Source of the DNA: Staphylococcus nepalensis
GTDB taxonomy: Bacteria; Bacillota; Bacilli; Staphylococcales; Staphylococcaceae
Assembly: GCF_014635045.1 (NCBI RefSeq)
Contig: NZ_BMCF01000007.1
Location: 35,776 to 99,775, forward strand
Direction: 5' to 3'
DNA: 64,000 bases
Shown here: piece after piece, positions 1 through 9,445 of the stretch
Numbering within the stretch: position 1 is the stretch's first letter
Layout: every line of letters begins with the position of its first letter
Notes under the pieces: model-generated
The model's database searches: none
The model's input: the letters and a program-made list of their open reading frames with translations, nothing else
What the model was told of the DNA's origin: nothing
Program-made: the position numbers and the translations under genes

Positions 1-1104
1 CTGTCCCGCTTCATCTGGCCCAAAAATTGCTAATTTTGTTTCATATCCATAATCTAAAAATTGTTTATAAGCTTTGATTAAATGATCTATTTGTTTTTGA
101 GCCCCTAGTCTGCCTAAGAAAATAAATCGATCTAATTTCTCTACTTTGTCAAGAGATTTATAAGATTTAATAGAGTGCGGAATCACATTCAAACGATTTT
201 GTTCAAGAGATAGCTGATTTAAAATATCTTCTTTTTGTTTTTCCGTTAATAATATATATTTTTCTACTTTTTCAGAATGGTTTAAAGCAAATTTATAAGC
301 ATTTTTAATATGTTTACCATTTATATGACTATTATGAAAAACTAAAATGTTTTTAGTAGCGTTCGTTTGATTTAACAACGGCCCATCTAATAATCTTGCG
401 TCATTAAACACTACATCGTTATCACTAAAACGTTGTTCAAAATAAAATTCAATCAATGCTTTTTCATCACTAAAAGCTAAATAAGGCCTGCTATCCTTAT
501 AAATTTGAATGTAGTTTAATGTATCAGTATCAGTATCAAAATACTTTTTACAATATATATGTCCCTTCGTATCAAAATACACTTCGCATAATTTTAAAAA
601 AGGTTTATGGGTGTAGTAAATCTTTCTATGCAATTGACCAAATTCATTATATTCCCAACGTTCTAATCTTTTTTTACTAATGGGTGACATAAAATCTTCA
701 AATTTAATCACATTACTATCTTCGTAGTATTTTCTGTATAATACATAATTTTCATCATCGTAATATCTCATAACATTTCCATCATCATAGCTTTTATTTT
801 CTAAGCCTTCAATTTCACGATTCATTGTTTGATTTTTTAAATTTTTTTTAAATTTTTTTTTAGGTGTCGTTAATAAATTAAAACCACTTAACCAATCATA
901 TAAATTTTCAAACTCTGTACTTTTCGTTACTTTTCCTTCATTAATGAATTTTTCATATACTGATAGGTAATTCGCATTGTAATTTGTCGTAAAAATTTTA
1001 CTCGTTATACCTAATTCCGTATCCATTAATTTAATACGACTTAATAACGCTTTTGTTCTGCCACCATGCACTGGTGGCAATGTACTCGTTACTGTATAAA
1101 TCAT
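1..1104 (-). CDS. GT4-family glycosyltransferase, TagE/poly(glycerol-phosphate) glucosyltransferase-like (C-terminus cut by window edge)
   Basis: A continuous reading frame of 368 codons runs from an ATG at 1104 off the left edge. The N-terminus reads MIYTVTSTLPPVHGGRTKAL, the glycine-rich start typical of GT-B enzymes, followed by a long charged linker. Near the left edge it reads RFIFLGRLGAQKQIDHLI, the nucleotide-sugar-domain signature of GT4 enzymes. The early insert and overall shape resemble TagE-type enzymes that glucosylate wall teichoic acid or related glycopolymers at the cytoplasmic membrane. The acceptor is inferred only. The upstream AGGGGAAAG is the likely ribosome binding site. 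It points away from ptsG, and a terminator separates them. Confidence 0.8.
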   Translation of the reverse strand, partial: MIYTVTSTLPPVHGGRTKALLSRIKLMDTELGITSKIFTTNYNANYLSVYEKFINEGKVTKSTEFENLYDWLSGFNLLTTPKKKFKKNLKNQTMNREIEGLENKSYDDGNVMRYYDDENYVLYRKYYEDSNVIKFEDFMSPISKKRLERWEYNEFGQLHRKIYYTHKPFLKLCEVYFDTKGHIYCKKYFDTDTDTLNYIQIYKDSRPYLAFSDEKALIEFYFEQRFSDNDVVFNDARLLDGPLLNQTNATKNILVFHNSHINGKHIKNAYKFALNHSEKVEKYILLTEKQKEDILNQLSLEQNRLNVIPHSIKSYKSLDKVEKLDRFIFLGRLGAQKQIDHLIKAYKQFLDYGYETKLAIFGPDEAGQ

Positions 1105-1517
1105 GCTTTCCCCTCATTTTCACTATTGTATTTACTTAAATCGTTATGTTTCATGTTACGATGCTAGTAAATTAATTATTTATTTTGAATGATTTAATAA
1201 TTATGTCCTATATATTATAAACTACTATGTATAAAACATCTAATATTATTTAAGCTTACATTTATTTTCAAAAAAGTAATATTTGAATATCTAATTAAAT
1301 ATTTAAGTAATCCGTCATTTTATTTTTTGCGTATACTACTCATTTAATTTCTATTACCTTACTTTTAAATTCTAATAAATAAGCAACGCTTTTCATAAAA
1401 AACACTCTCGTATCAATTCATTTTAATATGAATTCAACGAAAGTGTTTTTAACTTCCTTCTCCAAATAGGATTTAGTGCAACACATCTATCATGTATTAA
1501 GCAGATTAATTATATTA
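1105..1517. other. Intergenic region between ptsG and the glycosyltransferase
   Basis: This 413-base gap is very AT-rich. It holds the ptsG terminator at 1397-1452 and should hold the glycosyltransferase promoter, but no -35/-10 pair stands out. No protein-like frame was seen on either strand. Confidence 0.5.
1397..1452 (-). terminator. Intrinsic terminator downstream of ptsG
   Basis: The outer arms AAAAACACT and AGTGTTTTT pair around an inner hairpin of TGAATT/AATTCA. On the minus strand the structure ends in a T run, as expected for the end of the ptsG transcript. A related copy of the element lies at 55185-55231. Confidence 0.7.
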
Positions 1518-3533
1518 TTATAATTTAATTAAAACTTCGCCTAGATCGACTGTGCCATCATGTGATGATTTAATGTCGTGTTCCCCAGAATTTGTGACAA
1601 TAACTGGTGTAACATCGCTTTTCGCATTTGCTTTAATATAATCTAAATCAACTGTCATAAGCATTTGACCTTTTGTAATCTCTTCGCCTGACTCTACATG
1701 AACTTCGAAACCTTCTCCCTTTAATCCAACCGTTTCTAGACCGAAATGAATTAATACTTCTATACCTGCTTCAGATTTTAAACCTATCGCATGTTTGGTA
1801 GGGAATACAAGTTCTACTGTTCCATCGAATGGTGCAACAACTTCCCCATTTTCAGGGTAAATGGCAATACCATCCCCCATTAATTTATCACTAAATACTT
1901 GGTCAGGAACTTCACTTAACGGTACTACGTGACCCTTAAGTGGCGCATAAATGGTTTCCCCTTCAATAGCAACTGTTTGATTCGTATCTTCATTTTCAAT
2001 TGTCGTCTCTTCAGGTCTGGTAATGTTACCCGCCATAATTTGTGCCATATCGTGTTTGATTTGATCTGATTTAGGCCCAAAAATAGCTTGCATATTATTA
2101 CCGACTTCTAATACGCCCGAAGCGCCTAATTGTTTTAACGCTTCCACGTCGACTTTAGATTTTTCATTAACTTCTACTCTTAAACGTGTAATACACGCAT
2201 CAAGATGTTTAATATTTGCATTACCACCCATTGCATCTAATACTTTAAATGGTAACTCATTTACTGATACGGTATTACTTTGCAGTTCTTTATCTTCTCT
2301 ACCGGGCGTTTTATAATTTAATTTTTTAATAATGAATCTAAATATAAAGTAATAAGCAAACGCATAAACGATACCTACTGGAATGACAAGCCACCATGCT
2401 GTCTTATTTGGTAAAATATTCAGCAGTAAGAAATCAATAAATCCACCTGAGAATGTATAACCTAAATGAACATTTAACACATACATAATCAAGAAGCCAA
2501 ATCCGTCTAAAACTGCATGAATAAAGAATAAAAGTGGTGCTACAAATAAGAATGAGAATTCTAATGGCTCCGTAATACCTGTTAAGAATGAAGTTAAAGC
2601 ACCTGATAACATCAGCCCACCAACTACTTTACGATTTTCTTTCTTTGCTGAGTGATAAATCGCTAGTGCTGCGGCTGGAAGTCCGAACATCATCACTGGA
2701 AATTCTCCACCCATAAATTTACCAGCAGTTAATGGCACGTTTTCAGTAATTTGAGCAATAAAAATACGTTGGTCCCCATGGATGATTTGTCCTGCAGCAG
2801 TTTTAAAGCTACCAAATTCAAACCAAAATGGTGCATGGAAGATATGGTGTAAACCAAATGGAATCAATAGACGTTTAATAAATCCAAATAAAAACACTGC
2901 TATACCAGTATTTGAATCTAATAAACCTTCACTAAACGCATTTAAACCATGTTGAATCGTTGGCCAAATCCACGCCATTGGAAACGCTAGTATAAACGCG
3001 CATGTTGCCATCATAATGGGTACAAATCGTTTACCAGCAAAGAATCCTAAATAACTCGGTAACGAAATATTATAGAATTTATTATAACACCATGCAGCAA
3101 GCGCGCCGATAATGATACCACCGAAGACACCTGTTTGGAGTGTTGGAATACCTAATACGCTTGCATACCCACTTGCTGCGTCATTGACATTGTCAGGTGT
3201 AATACCTAAAAATGCGCCCATTGTCTTATTCATAATCATAAAACCAACAAACGCAGCGATTGCAGCTACACCATCGCCCCCAGCTAGACCAATGGCCACA
3301 CCTAACGCAAAGATCATTGGCAAATTATCAAAAATAACAACACCAGCGCCCTCCATCATTTGCGCTACATGTTGGAAACCATCCGCTTTAACAAAAGGTA
3401 TATAGGATTGTAATACTTCTCCTTGTAAAACCGTCCCAAATGCTAATAACAAACCAGCAGCTGGCAAGATTGCAACAGGTAACATGAGTGCTTTACCTAT
3501 ACGTTGCAGCTGACCAAAAAATTTCTTCCACAT
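1518..3533 (-). CDS. ptsG: PTS glucose-specific enzyme IICBA
   Basis: The 671-residue three-domain permease imports and phosphorylates glucose using phosphate from HPr via EIIA and EIIB. The EIIC membrane domain fills about residues 1-415. The EIIB domain carries the phosphorylated cysteine in [12 protein letters not shown] (Cys447). The EIIA domain carries the active-site histidine in LIHFGLETV (His596). Length and C-B-A order match staphylococcal glucose permeases. The start has GGAGGATT upstream. The antiterminator glcT lies just upstream in the same direction, with a conditional terminator between, so expression should depend on GlcT. Function is well supported; the exact sugar preference (GlcA versus GlcB type) is not resolved. 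Confidence 0.93.
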   Translation of the reverse strand: MWKKFFGQLQRIGKALMLPVAILPAAGLLLAFGTVLQGEVLQSYIPFVKADGFQHVAQMMEGAGVVIFDNLPMIFALGVAIGLAGGDGVAAIAAFVGFMIMNKTMGAFLGITPDNVNDAASGYASVLGIPTLQTGVFGGIIIGALAAWCYNKFYNISLPSYLGFFAGKRFVPIMMATCAFILAFPMAWIWPTIQHGLNAFSEGLLDSNTGIAVFLFGFIKRLLIPFGLHHIFHAPFWFEFGSFKTAAGQIIHGDQRIFIAQITENVPLTAGKFMGGEFPVMMFGLPAAALAIYHSAKKENRKVVGGLMLSGALTSFLTGITEPLEFSFLFVAPLLFFIHAVLDGFGFLIMYVLNVHLGYTFSGGFIDFLLLNILPNKTAWWLVIPVGIVYAFAYYFIFRFIIKKLNYKTPGREDKELQSNTVSVNELPFKVLDAMGGNANIKHLDACITRLRVEVNEKSKVDVEALKQLGASGVLEVGNNMQAIFGPKSDQIKHDMAQIMAGNITRPEETTIENEDTNQTVAIEGETIYAPLKGHVVPLSEVPDQVFSDKLMGDGIAIYPENGEVVAPFDGTVELVFPTKHAIGLKSEAGIEVLIHFGLETVGLKGEGFEVHVESGEEITKGQMLMTVDLDYIKANAKSDVTPVIVTNSGEHDIKSSHDGTVDLGEVLIKL

Positions 3534-3639
3534 ACTGTATAATCCTCCATTTTCAAGAAACTCTATTTATTTCATATACTGAGCTATGAATTTATGTGCG
3601 TTTCTATGTATTTGCGTCAAAACAAGTTTAAAGACACAA

Positions 3640-3694
3640 AAAAAGGCATGAGTAAATAAACTGAGCTTTTGCTCGGTCTAAGTACTCATGCCTG
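3640..3694 (-). terminator. Conditional terminator in the ptsG leader
   Basis: On the minus strand AGGCATGAGTA pairs with TACTCATGCCT around an inner hairpin (GAGC aaaa GCTC) and is followed by a run of T. It lies between the glcT stop and the ptsG start. Such a terminator is what a BglG-family antiterminator is known to overcome. Confidence 0.8.
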
Positions 3695-3716
3695 ATCGAA
3701 TCAGTTACACGTGCTT
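3678..3716 (-). promoter_or_regulatory. Ribonucleic antiterminator (RAT) target of GlcT
   Basis: On the minus strand the bases just before and overlapping the 5' arm of the terminator contain ACTGATTCGATCAGGCATG. They can fold into a short hairpin that is mutually exclusive with the terminator. In staphylococci and bacilli GlcT binds such an element when glucose is present. The call rests on position, overlap and resemblance; the exact boundaries are approximate. Confidence 0.65.
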
Positions 3717-3722
3717 CATTTA

Positions 3723-4556
3723 TTATTGTGTTAAGTGGTTGATATGAAGTGTCAGATATACAACTTCCGCTTCATATACTGTTACACCTAATTGTTTTTG
3801 CATCATTTTCATTATCTTGACCGCTATATTATAGCACAAGGGGTAATGCGCTTTCAACATATTCTCAAATTCAGTTTGTGACTTGATCGTCTCGCCTTTA
3901 CTAAGTCTTCTAATTAAGAATTGAACATGCCTAATAAAGCGTTGATATTGTATAGATGACATATCTATAGATTGATGTAAATCATGCTCTATAATTTGAA
4001 TGCATTTGCTAATTAAATCATTAATATGATTCATTTGGCTAATCGTTAAATTTTCCATATTAGACGCAATATGTAATGCAATAAAACCAATTTCGTCTTC
4101 TGGGAATTGAATTGGTAACACTGAATTAAGTTGGTGAATAACTGAAGCGGATATTTTATATGCTTCAGGGTACAAGTGTTTGGTTTCCATCGTAAATGGA
4201 TTACTAATATATTGGTTTTGTTTCAACCGTTTATATGCAAATATAATATGATCTGTTAGTGAAACAACTAAATGATTGCCGTCAATTTCTATATCTGAAT
4301 TGGTAATCATATTAATTGCATCAATAACCGCTTGGATAACAGCGTCATCTGCTTCTTCAATGAGCGCTTTATAATGTTCTTGTTGTGTCTTATGTTCCAA
4401 TGCATAAATTTTTTCTATCATTGCTTCGTCATCCACGACCATCCCAGGTTTCTTATTAAAACCGATACCTTTGCCAATAACTACTACTTCTTTTTGCTGA
4501 CGTGTACAAATAATAACATTATTGTTTAATGGTTTTTTAATATGATATTGTCCCAT
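3723..4556 (-). CDS. glcT: Transcription antiterminator GlcT, BglG/SacY family
   Basis: This 277-residue RNA-binding regulator has the usual layout: an N-terminal CAT RNA-binding domain (about residues 1-58) followed by two PTS-regulation domains with conserved histidines, for example HIASN and LHINHL near the C-terminus. It should bind the RAT in the ptsG leader and allow readthrough when glucose transport leaves it unphosphorylated at the inhibitory site. A GTG nine bases upstream (4565) is in frame, but AGAAAGG is best spaced for the ATG at 4556 (MGQYHIKK). Placement directly upstream of ptsG supports the assignment. Confidence 0.9.
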   Translation of the reverse strand: MGQYHIKKPLNNNVIICTRQQKEVVVIGKGIGFNKKPGMVVDDEAMIEKIYALEHKTQQEHYKALIEEADDAVIQAVIDAINMITNSDIEIDGNHLVVSLTDHIIFAYKRLKQNQYISNPFTMETKHLYPEAYKISASVIHQLNSVLPIQFPEDEIGFIALHIASNMENLTISQMNHINDLISKCIQIIEHDLHQSIDMSSIQYQRFIRHVQFLIRRLSKGETIKSQTEFENMLKAHYPLCYNIAVKIMKMMQKQLGVTVYEAEVVYLTLHINHLTQ

Positions 4557-4655
4557 CATAAACACCTTTCTTGGTTAATGCTTAAAATTATATAGTTTAT
4601 TTTAATCCATTAAAACTATGATGATGTACGTTTTTATTAAAATGAAAGATATGCC

Positions 4656-4733
4656 ATAAAAAATACCCAAATCGCATACATAAGTGCAACGTTAAACTCA
4701 TTTCCATCTTTACACTTAATAACTATTTGGGTA
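4656..4733 (-). terminator. Terminator after the decayed CDF gene
   Basis: On the minus strand TACCCAAAT and ATTTGGGTA pair across a loop of about 51 bases, followed by TTTTTT. It begins directly after the last codon of the pseudogene at 4735, so it is probably that gene's original terminator. Confidence 0.6.
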
Positions 4734-4734
4734 G

Positions 4735-5286
4735 TTATCTGTTAAAAAGTAATCGTTTTAAATACCATATTAAACGTTTATTTCTCCAAATTCTCAAAAT
4801 ACTTTTGGAATGACTATTAAATTTAAGATTCTCAATTTGTAACGTGGTATGTTTCATGTGATATTGATGCTCTAATAATCGAGATATATTATTATATGGT
4901 TTCATATGCTTTCTCTTCAGAAGCGCTATCAAACACTACATGAGCACTCAAAAGGAGGGTGTTCTGTGGTGATAACATGGTTAGTGCTAAACATTCAAAA
5001 AAGCAGCTCGTATTTTCAATCTAAGAAAGCCAAAGATAAGCGAACAGTTGATTTTTCCAGCCGCAAAATAAATAGCTACCATAGACAAGCTCAATGCTAA
5101 AACGTCACTTAACATATGAAATGAATCTAATATCAACGTTAAAATGTTGGAAACCATGCCACCGATAAATATTACTACTATAAATATTAATGTGATAATT
5201 AAAGTTATCCATATTGTAAATTTAGAGTTTTGCTTTGTTTTTCTGTGATCAAAGTGATGAAAGTATGCTCCTCTACGCTTTACATA
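4735..5286 (-). pseudogene. Remnant of a cation diffusion facilitator (CzcD/ZitB-like zinc exporter)
   Basis: Frame 5286-4987 encodes about 100 residues that read as the N-terminus of a CDF exporter: a His-rich start (AYFHHFDHRK), TM1, then LDSFHMLSDVLALSLS with the metal-site HxxxD, then FGFLRLKIRAAFLN. It stops there. The DNA then jumps to the C-terminal cytoplasmic domain, split over three frames: HVITTEHP, then LSAHVVFDSASEEKAYETI, then ISRLLEHQYHMKHTTLQIEN (last frame 4932-4735). About 130 residues covering the middle helices are missing, and there are at least two further frameshifts. A strong AGGAGGGG precedes the start region, where ATG is followed at once by TAA in that frame. It is clearly broken. 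Confidence 0.8.
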
Positions 5287-5672
5287 CCCCTCCTATTGGC
5301 TTTATACAACAAACTATTTTTATATGTATATATACAGTTGTTACAACCCATTTATATTATAGAACGTTTTAAAAATCAATTATACAATTATTTTAGGTTA
5401 AAATAAATTTATTTTCGAATTTTCAAAATCACTATTATCATCATTTTTATAAAAAAGCGAAAACACAGTTACAATAAGCATCTGCATTCTCGCTCTAAAG
5501 TGTATGATCGCGTTTTAAAAATCATTTGTCATACTATTATATTATTTATTCTGGCCAAAGTTTACCATACACCGTCCCAACACTCGCAATATAATATACA
5601 TGTTCTCCAATCATTTAATTATAAACTGTTTATTAAATATAGCAGGTAATATATTGTCATCCATCTGTTCAA
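5287..5672. other. Intergenic region upstream of the CDF remnant
   Basis: This 386-base AT-rich gap holds ACAAC and GTTGT arms around a TATATATACATATA core near 5300-5340. That is reminiscent of ArsR/CzrA-type metal operators and would fit the former exporter promoter. Nothing else coding-like was seen. Confidence 0.35.
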
Positions 5673-6095
5673 TTATAAGGATTGGGATTGTTCTACTTTA
5701 CGTGTATCAACGGAAATACCTCTGTCCGCAAACACTTTTTTAGCTACAGTTAAGGCATTTAATACACGTGGAAATCCAGTATATGGTATTAATTGTGTGA
5801 TGACTTCGACAAGTTCTTCTGCTGTCACCCCTGACGTCAATGCGGTATTCATGTGTAACTCCAATTGCGGTTCCGTACCTTGTGTAATTAACGATGATAC
5901 TGTCACCAATGCACGCTGTTGGTTGGTTAGCCCGTTACGTGAGTATATGTCACCGTATGCGAATTCCATGATATATTTTGATACATCTGGTGCAATATCT
6001 TTAAGATTTTCAGCTATCTGTAAATGTGTTGTGCCTGTTTCTGATGTATATGTCATTAATTTATCTATACCTTGTTGGTATCTTGTCTTTTCCAT
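5673..6095 (-). CDS. Carboxymuconolactone decarboxylase (CMD) family protein
   Basis: The 140-residue protein has the all-helical CMD fold pattern. AYGDIYSRNGLTNQQRALVTVSSL is followed by ELHMNTALTSGVTAEELVEVI, the helix pair seen in gamma-carboxymuconolactone decarboxylases. The Cys-x-x-Cys of the AhpD-type peroxidase branch is absent, so a decarboxylase-like or unknown role is more likely than thiol peroxidase. The start has GGGAGTGA. The gene runs in the same direction as the LysR gene upstream, and a perfect palindrome (6194-6212) sits in its upstream region. The substrate is unknown. Confidence 0.8.
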   Translation of the reverse strand: MEKTRYQQGIDKLMTYTSETGTTHLQIAENLKDIAPDVSKYIMEFAYGDIYSRNGLTNQQRALVTVSSLITQGTEPQLELHMNTALTSGVTAEELVEVITQLIPYTGFPRVLNALTVAKKVFADRGISVDTRKVEQSQSL

Positions 6096-6193
6096 CGTTT
6101 ATCACTCCCATGTATTCATTCAAATCTATCTCTGAACAATTAATACTATAAGATTGAACAAACGATTTGTTAAATACATAATCGTCATCATTG

Positions 6194-6212
6194 CTATAAC
6201 TCATAGTTATAG
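6194..6212. promoter_or_regulatory. Palindromic candidate LysR operator, copy 1
   Basis: CTATAACT-CAT-AGTTATAG is an inverted repeat with perfect 8-base arms upstream of the CMD gene. A near copy with 14 of 16 arm bases conserved and the same 3-base centre lies at 7118-7136 on the other side of the LysR gene. Confidence 0.55.
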
Positions 6213-6217
6213 TACAT

Positions 6218-7099
6218 CTAAAGATCACTATCTAATATATAATCAACCAAAGCTTGAGTAGCAAAAGAACGATGACTACCTTTTTTTACAATAATACCTA
6301 CTTTCCAAGGTATATAAGGATCGGTGATGGGTAATGAAATGATTTTCTCTTTATTTATTTTGCGATTAAGTGAGCCAGGAAAAAAAGTAATCCCCAAGTT
6401 ATTCTCCACCATATCTTTGATAAAATCCCATTGCGAACTTTTATATGCAATATGCGGTTGAAAACCGAAATCATTACATTCCTGAATAATACGATCATGC
6501 ATTGTAAAGTCTTCAGTAAATAAAATCATGGGCTCATCTTTAACATCCATCATTGAAATCTCAGAATGATTTGCAAGTACGTGAGACTTGTGCAAAAACA
6601 ACATCAATCTATCTTGAGTCAATGGAATAACATCAAAATCATTTTGATCCACAGGTAACATCACAATACCGCAATCTAAATCTCCTTTATCTACAAGATG
6701 AATTACGTTGTTTGTCCCCTCCTCTGTTAACGCCACTGTTATACCTGGATAGGCTGAAGCAAACCCCTTCATAATATTAGGGAAAAACATAATTCCAATG
6801 AGGGAAGGCAAACCCATTTTAATGTGACCGCTTTTAAGCATTGCATTATCTTCTAAACTTGAAGTTAACGTTGAAATTGTATTAAGTATTTGTTTACCAT
6901 ATTGATAAACAATTTCTCCAGAATCAGTCAGTCTTACACGTTTATCTGTACGGTCTAACAATTCGACACCAAGTTCTGTTTCAAACGCCTTAATTGTTTT
7001 ACTTAACGCTGGCTGGGAAATATGTAATGTTTGAGATGCTTTGGTAAAACTACCCTGTTGTGCAACTTCTAAAAAATAACTGATTTGGCGTATTTCCAA
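6218..7099 (-). CDS. LysR-family transcriptional regulator
   Basis: The 293-residue protein starts with the LysR winged-helix domain (EIRQISYFLEVAQQGSFTKASQTLHISQPALSKTIKAFE, residues 2-40). It continues into the periplasmic-binding-protein-like effector domain (about 90-290). It is divergent from a short-chain dehydrogenase at 7217 and followed by a CMD gene in its own direction. Two matching palindromes on either side of the gene suggest that it controls both neighbours and itself. The effector is unknown. Confidence 0.88.
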   Translation of the reverse strand: MEIRQISYFLEVAQQGSFTKASQTLHISQPALSKTIKAFETELGVELLDRTDKRVRLTDSGEIVYQYGKQILNTISTLTSSLEDNAMLKSGHIKMGLPSLIGIMFFPNIMKGFASAYPGITVALTEEGTNNVIHLVDKGDLDCGIVMLPVDQNDFDVIPLTQDRLMLFLHKSHVLANHSEISMMDVKDEPMILFTEDFTMHDRIIQECNDFGFQPHIAYKSSQWDFIKDMVENNLGITFFPGSLNRKINKEKIISLPITDPYIPWKVGIIVKKGSHRSFATQALVDYILDSDL

Positions 7100-7117
7100 G
7101 TTTGTTTCCCCCTTTCA

Positions 7118-7136
7118 CTATTACTAAAAGTTATAC
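7118..7136. promoter_or_regulatory. Candidate LysR operator, copy 2
   Basis: CTATTACT-AAA-AGTTATAC matches the perfect palindrome at 6194-6212 at 14 of 16 arm positions with identical spacing. It lies between the divergent LysR and dehydrogenase genes, the usual site of LysR control. Confidence 0.5.
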
Positions 7137-7216
7137 ATTTGATTATATTTATTCATTTTACTTATCATTTTTATAGATGTAAACTAAACATTATAAACAA
7201 TGATGGAGGGATAGAT

Positions 7217-7993
7217 ATGTTAAAAGATAAAGTAGCAATGATTTCAGGATCCGCTAGTGGCATCGGGTTAGAAATTGCTAAAGTCTTTTTAAACGAAGGT
7301 GCAAAAGTCGTGTTTACTGATATTGATCAAGATAAATTAGACCATGTCATTCAATCATTTCAAACAAAAAACTTTGAATGTATAGGTATTGTAGCTGATG
7401 TTTCCGATGAAGAAGATGTTAAAAATTTAGTAAATCAAACTGTAAAACATTATGGCCGTATTGATATATTAATCAATAATGCAGGTTTGCAACATGTAGC
7501 AAATATAGAAGATTTTCCAACTGATAAATTCAAACAGATGATCGATATTATGTTGGTTGGCACTTTTATTATGACTAAATATGTGCTACCTATTATGAAA
7601 AATCAGCAATATGGGCGTATCTTAAATATGTCTTCTATTAATGGACTTGTCGGCTTTTCTGGCAAATCTGCTTACAACAGTGCCAAACATGGTATTATAG
7701 GTTTAACAAAAGTGACTGCTTTAGAAACCGCACAAGACGGCATTACTGTCAATGCAATATGCCCTGGTTATATTGATACGCCACTCGTGCGTGGCCAGAT
7801 GGAAGATCTTGCTAAAACGAGAAATGTCAGTATCAATCAAGTATTGGATGAAGTGCTATTTCCGTTAATTCCTCAAAAACAACTAGTTGATATACAAGAA
7901 GTAGCTGATTACTCTGTATTTATTGCCAGTGACAAAGCTAAAAGCGTTACAGGTCAAGCCATCGTTATTGACGGCGGTTATACAGCACAATAA
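7217..7993 (+). CDS. 3-hydroxybutyrate dehydrogenase-type short-chain dehydrogenase
   Basis: The 258-residue classical SDR has the NAD-binding TGxxxGxG variant SGSASGIG near residue 10, the NNAG motif, and the Ser-Tyr-Lys triad in SSINGLVGFSGKSAYNSAKHG. The segment NNAGLQHVANIEDFPTDKF is typical of D-3-hydroxybutyrate dehydrogenases, which interconvert acetoacetate and 3-hydroxybutyrate. A longer frame opens at 7085, but GGAGGG lies seven bases before the ATG at 7217 and the SDR fold begins there. A strong terminator follows. Substrate assignment is by family only. Confidence 0.85.
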   Translation: MLKDKVAMISGSASGIGLEIAKVFLNEGAKVVFTDIDQDKLDHVIQSFQTKNFECIGIVADVSDEEDVKNLVNQTVKHYGRIDILINNAGLQHVANIEDFPTDKFKQMIDIMLVGTFIMTKYVLPIMKNQQYGRILNMSSINGLVGFSGKSAYNSAKHGIIGLTKVTALETAQDGITVNAICPGYIDTPLVRGQMEDLAKTRNVSINQVLDEVLFPLIPQKQLVDIQEVADYSVFIASDKAKSVTGQAIVIDGGYTAQ

Positions 7994-8004
7994 TCTTCTC
8001 AACC

Positions 8005-8054
8005 TAAAAGTCTATTGGCATAGTTCGAAACAGCATGCCAATAGACTTTTTTAT
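8005..8054 (+). terminator. Intrinsic terminator after the SDR gene
   Basis: AAAAGTCTATTGGCAT pairs with ATGCCAATAGACTTTTTT across a loop of about 11 bases and ends in a T run. Confidence 0.88.
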
Positions 8055-8284
8055 ATATTTTATTTTTTCACGTGAAACACTTCGTTCATTTTAAACTCAT
8101 ATAATCAGTTGTTTTCATTAATTGACTATAGTGAACTCAGGCATCTGAATACTGCCCCGTTGGTTTTCAATCTTACTTCTTCAATCTATGCTTATTCTAT
8201 CTCTATCCTAAAATGGATCAAGCTAGTTTTCGTTTAATCCAATAAAGGTCATACCATGTAACGTGTTTCCATTGTCTCTCTTTA

Positions 8285-9172
8285 TTATTCTACTTCGCCT
8301 GTGGATGGATTAAACTGTTTAATAGATTCTTTTCTTAATGCGTCTTTTTGTTCATCGCTAATATCAAAGTCGTTATTATACAATGTGCCTTCCCAACTAC
8401 CATACATAGGATTTGGGAAAATAATGTATTTCTTACCAAATTCGTCTTTGTGTTTTTGCACAAATTTTTCACGTTCTTCAGCAGTAGGTTTTTTAGGTTC
8501 TCCAAAATCTAACAAGTTATCACCAAATAACATAACTAACTTATGGTCTTTTTCTACTGCTTGTCTACGTGATTCTTTACTTTTATCATTTTTACCTTTT
8601 AACAAAATATGATCTTCTGTTGCTTGTGGAATACCCTGCGCTTTTAAATTCTTTTGTGTCGCTTTAAAATCTTTGTCTTGGTCTCTATCAGAAATATAAT
8701 AAATAGCTATCCCTTTTTGATCAGCGTATTTTAGAAATTCCTTTGCACCATATACAGGTTTCGCTGTTGCAGCTTCTACCCACTCGTGCCAACCTTCTGG
8801 ATGTACTTTGTTATTTAAGGATGCATAACCTTGATAAGGAGAATTATCTAAAACTGTTTCATCTAAATCTAATGCGATTGCAAGTTTATGATCCCCTTTA
8901 TTCTTTTTAATTTCTTTATCTAATTGGACTTGGGCGCTGTTATACCCTTGCAAATACAATGCTTTTGCTTCAGCGGAATTTTGATACCATGAAACAGCCA
9001 TCGTATTTTCAGTACCTAAATTCACTTTTTCTTGCTGCTGATCCTGTTGTTCAACGACCGGTGCGCTGCCCCCACTAGCGTTAGCAATTGATGTGTATGT
9101 AGAGAGTGGCGCAGCAACTGAAAATACCGCTGACAGTGAAAATGTCACAACATATTTTGAAAATTTATTCAT
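8285..9172 (-). CDS. sapS: Secreted class C (HAD) acid phosphatase, SapS / e(P4)-like
   Basis: The 295-residue protein begins with an N-terminal signal peptide (about residues 1-32, Ala-rich cleavage region). The catalytic DxDxT motif LDLDETVLDN follows, with nucleophile Asp102 and Asp104. YYISDRDQD and MLFGDNLLDFGEPKK complete the DDDD superfamily motifs of class C non-specific acid phosphatases. No lipobox Cys is present, so it is probably secreted or wall-associated, as for the S. aureus enzyme. The start has GAGGTGA. Repeats resembling PhoP half-sites lie in the promoter, which would fit phosphate control. Confidence 0.9.
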   Translation of the reverse strand: MNKFSKYVVTFSLSAVFSVAAPLSTYTSIANASGGSAPVVEQQDQQQEKVNLGTENTMAVSWYQNSAEAKALYLQGYNSAQVQLDKEIKKNKGDHKLAIALDLDETVLDNSPYQGYASLNNKVHPEGWHEWVEAATAKPVYGAKEFLKYADQKGIAIYYISDRDQDKDFKATQKNLKAQGIPQATEDHILLKGKNDKSKESRRQAVEKDHKLVMLFGDNLLDFGEPKKPTAEEREKFVQKHKDEFGKKYIIFPNPMYGSWEGTLYNNDFDISDEQKDALRKESIKQFNPSTGEVE

Positions 9173-9199
9173 ATACTCACCTCATAAAATTTGATATAT

Positions 9200-9252
9200 A
9201 TTATATTTTAAAGAATATATTAATTTAAACAAAATGTGAATAGTTACTTTAA
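9200..9252 (-). promoter_or_regulatory. sapS promoter with PhoP-box-like direct repeats
   Basis: On the minus strand TTAAAG-N6-TTCACA-N5-TTTAAA is followed after 18 bases by TATAAT (9200-9205). PhoP of Firmicutes is known to bind direct repeats of TTAACA-like hexamers about 11 bases apart overlapping a poor -35. The fit is suggestive, not exact. The outer part also forms an imperfect inverted repeat TGTGAA/TTCACA (9235-9269). Confidence 0.4.
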
Positions 9253-9445
9253 CTATTATATTTTTCACATTGCCATAAGAAATATTTCATAGCTCTTTTT
9301 TGTAAATACACGTTTGCGTTGATCATTAAAAAAATCATTGCTAAATATATAATTTTTTTCCATTCTTTTTCTTTACAGCACTTTTTTATAAGGGTAGATT
9401 GATAATTGTAATGAGTAATCTGTGTAGAAAGAAGGAAAGTTCAAT

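Noticed and set aside
3112..3405. 97-codon plus-strand frame inside ptsG
   Set aside because: It is a shadow of the strongly conserved EIIC domain on the other strand, with no ribosome binding site.
5440..5560. Possible Fur-like ATTATCATCAT sequence near 5430
   Set aside because: Only half of a Fur box is present and no iron-related gene is adjacent.
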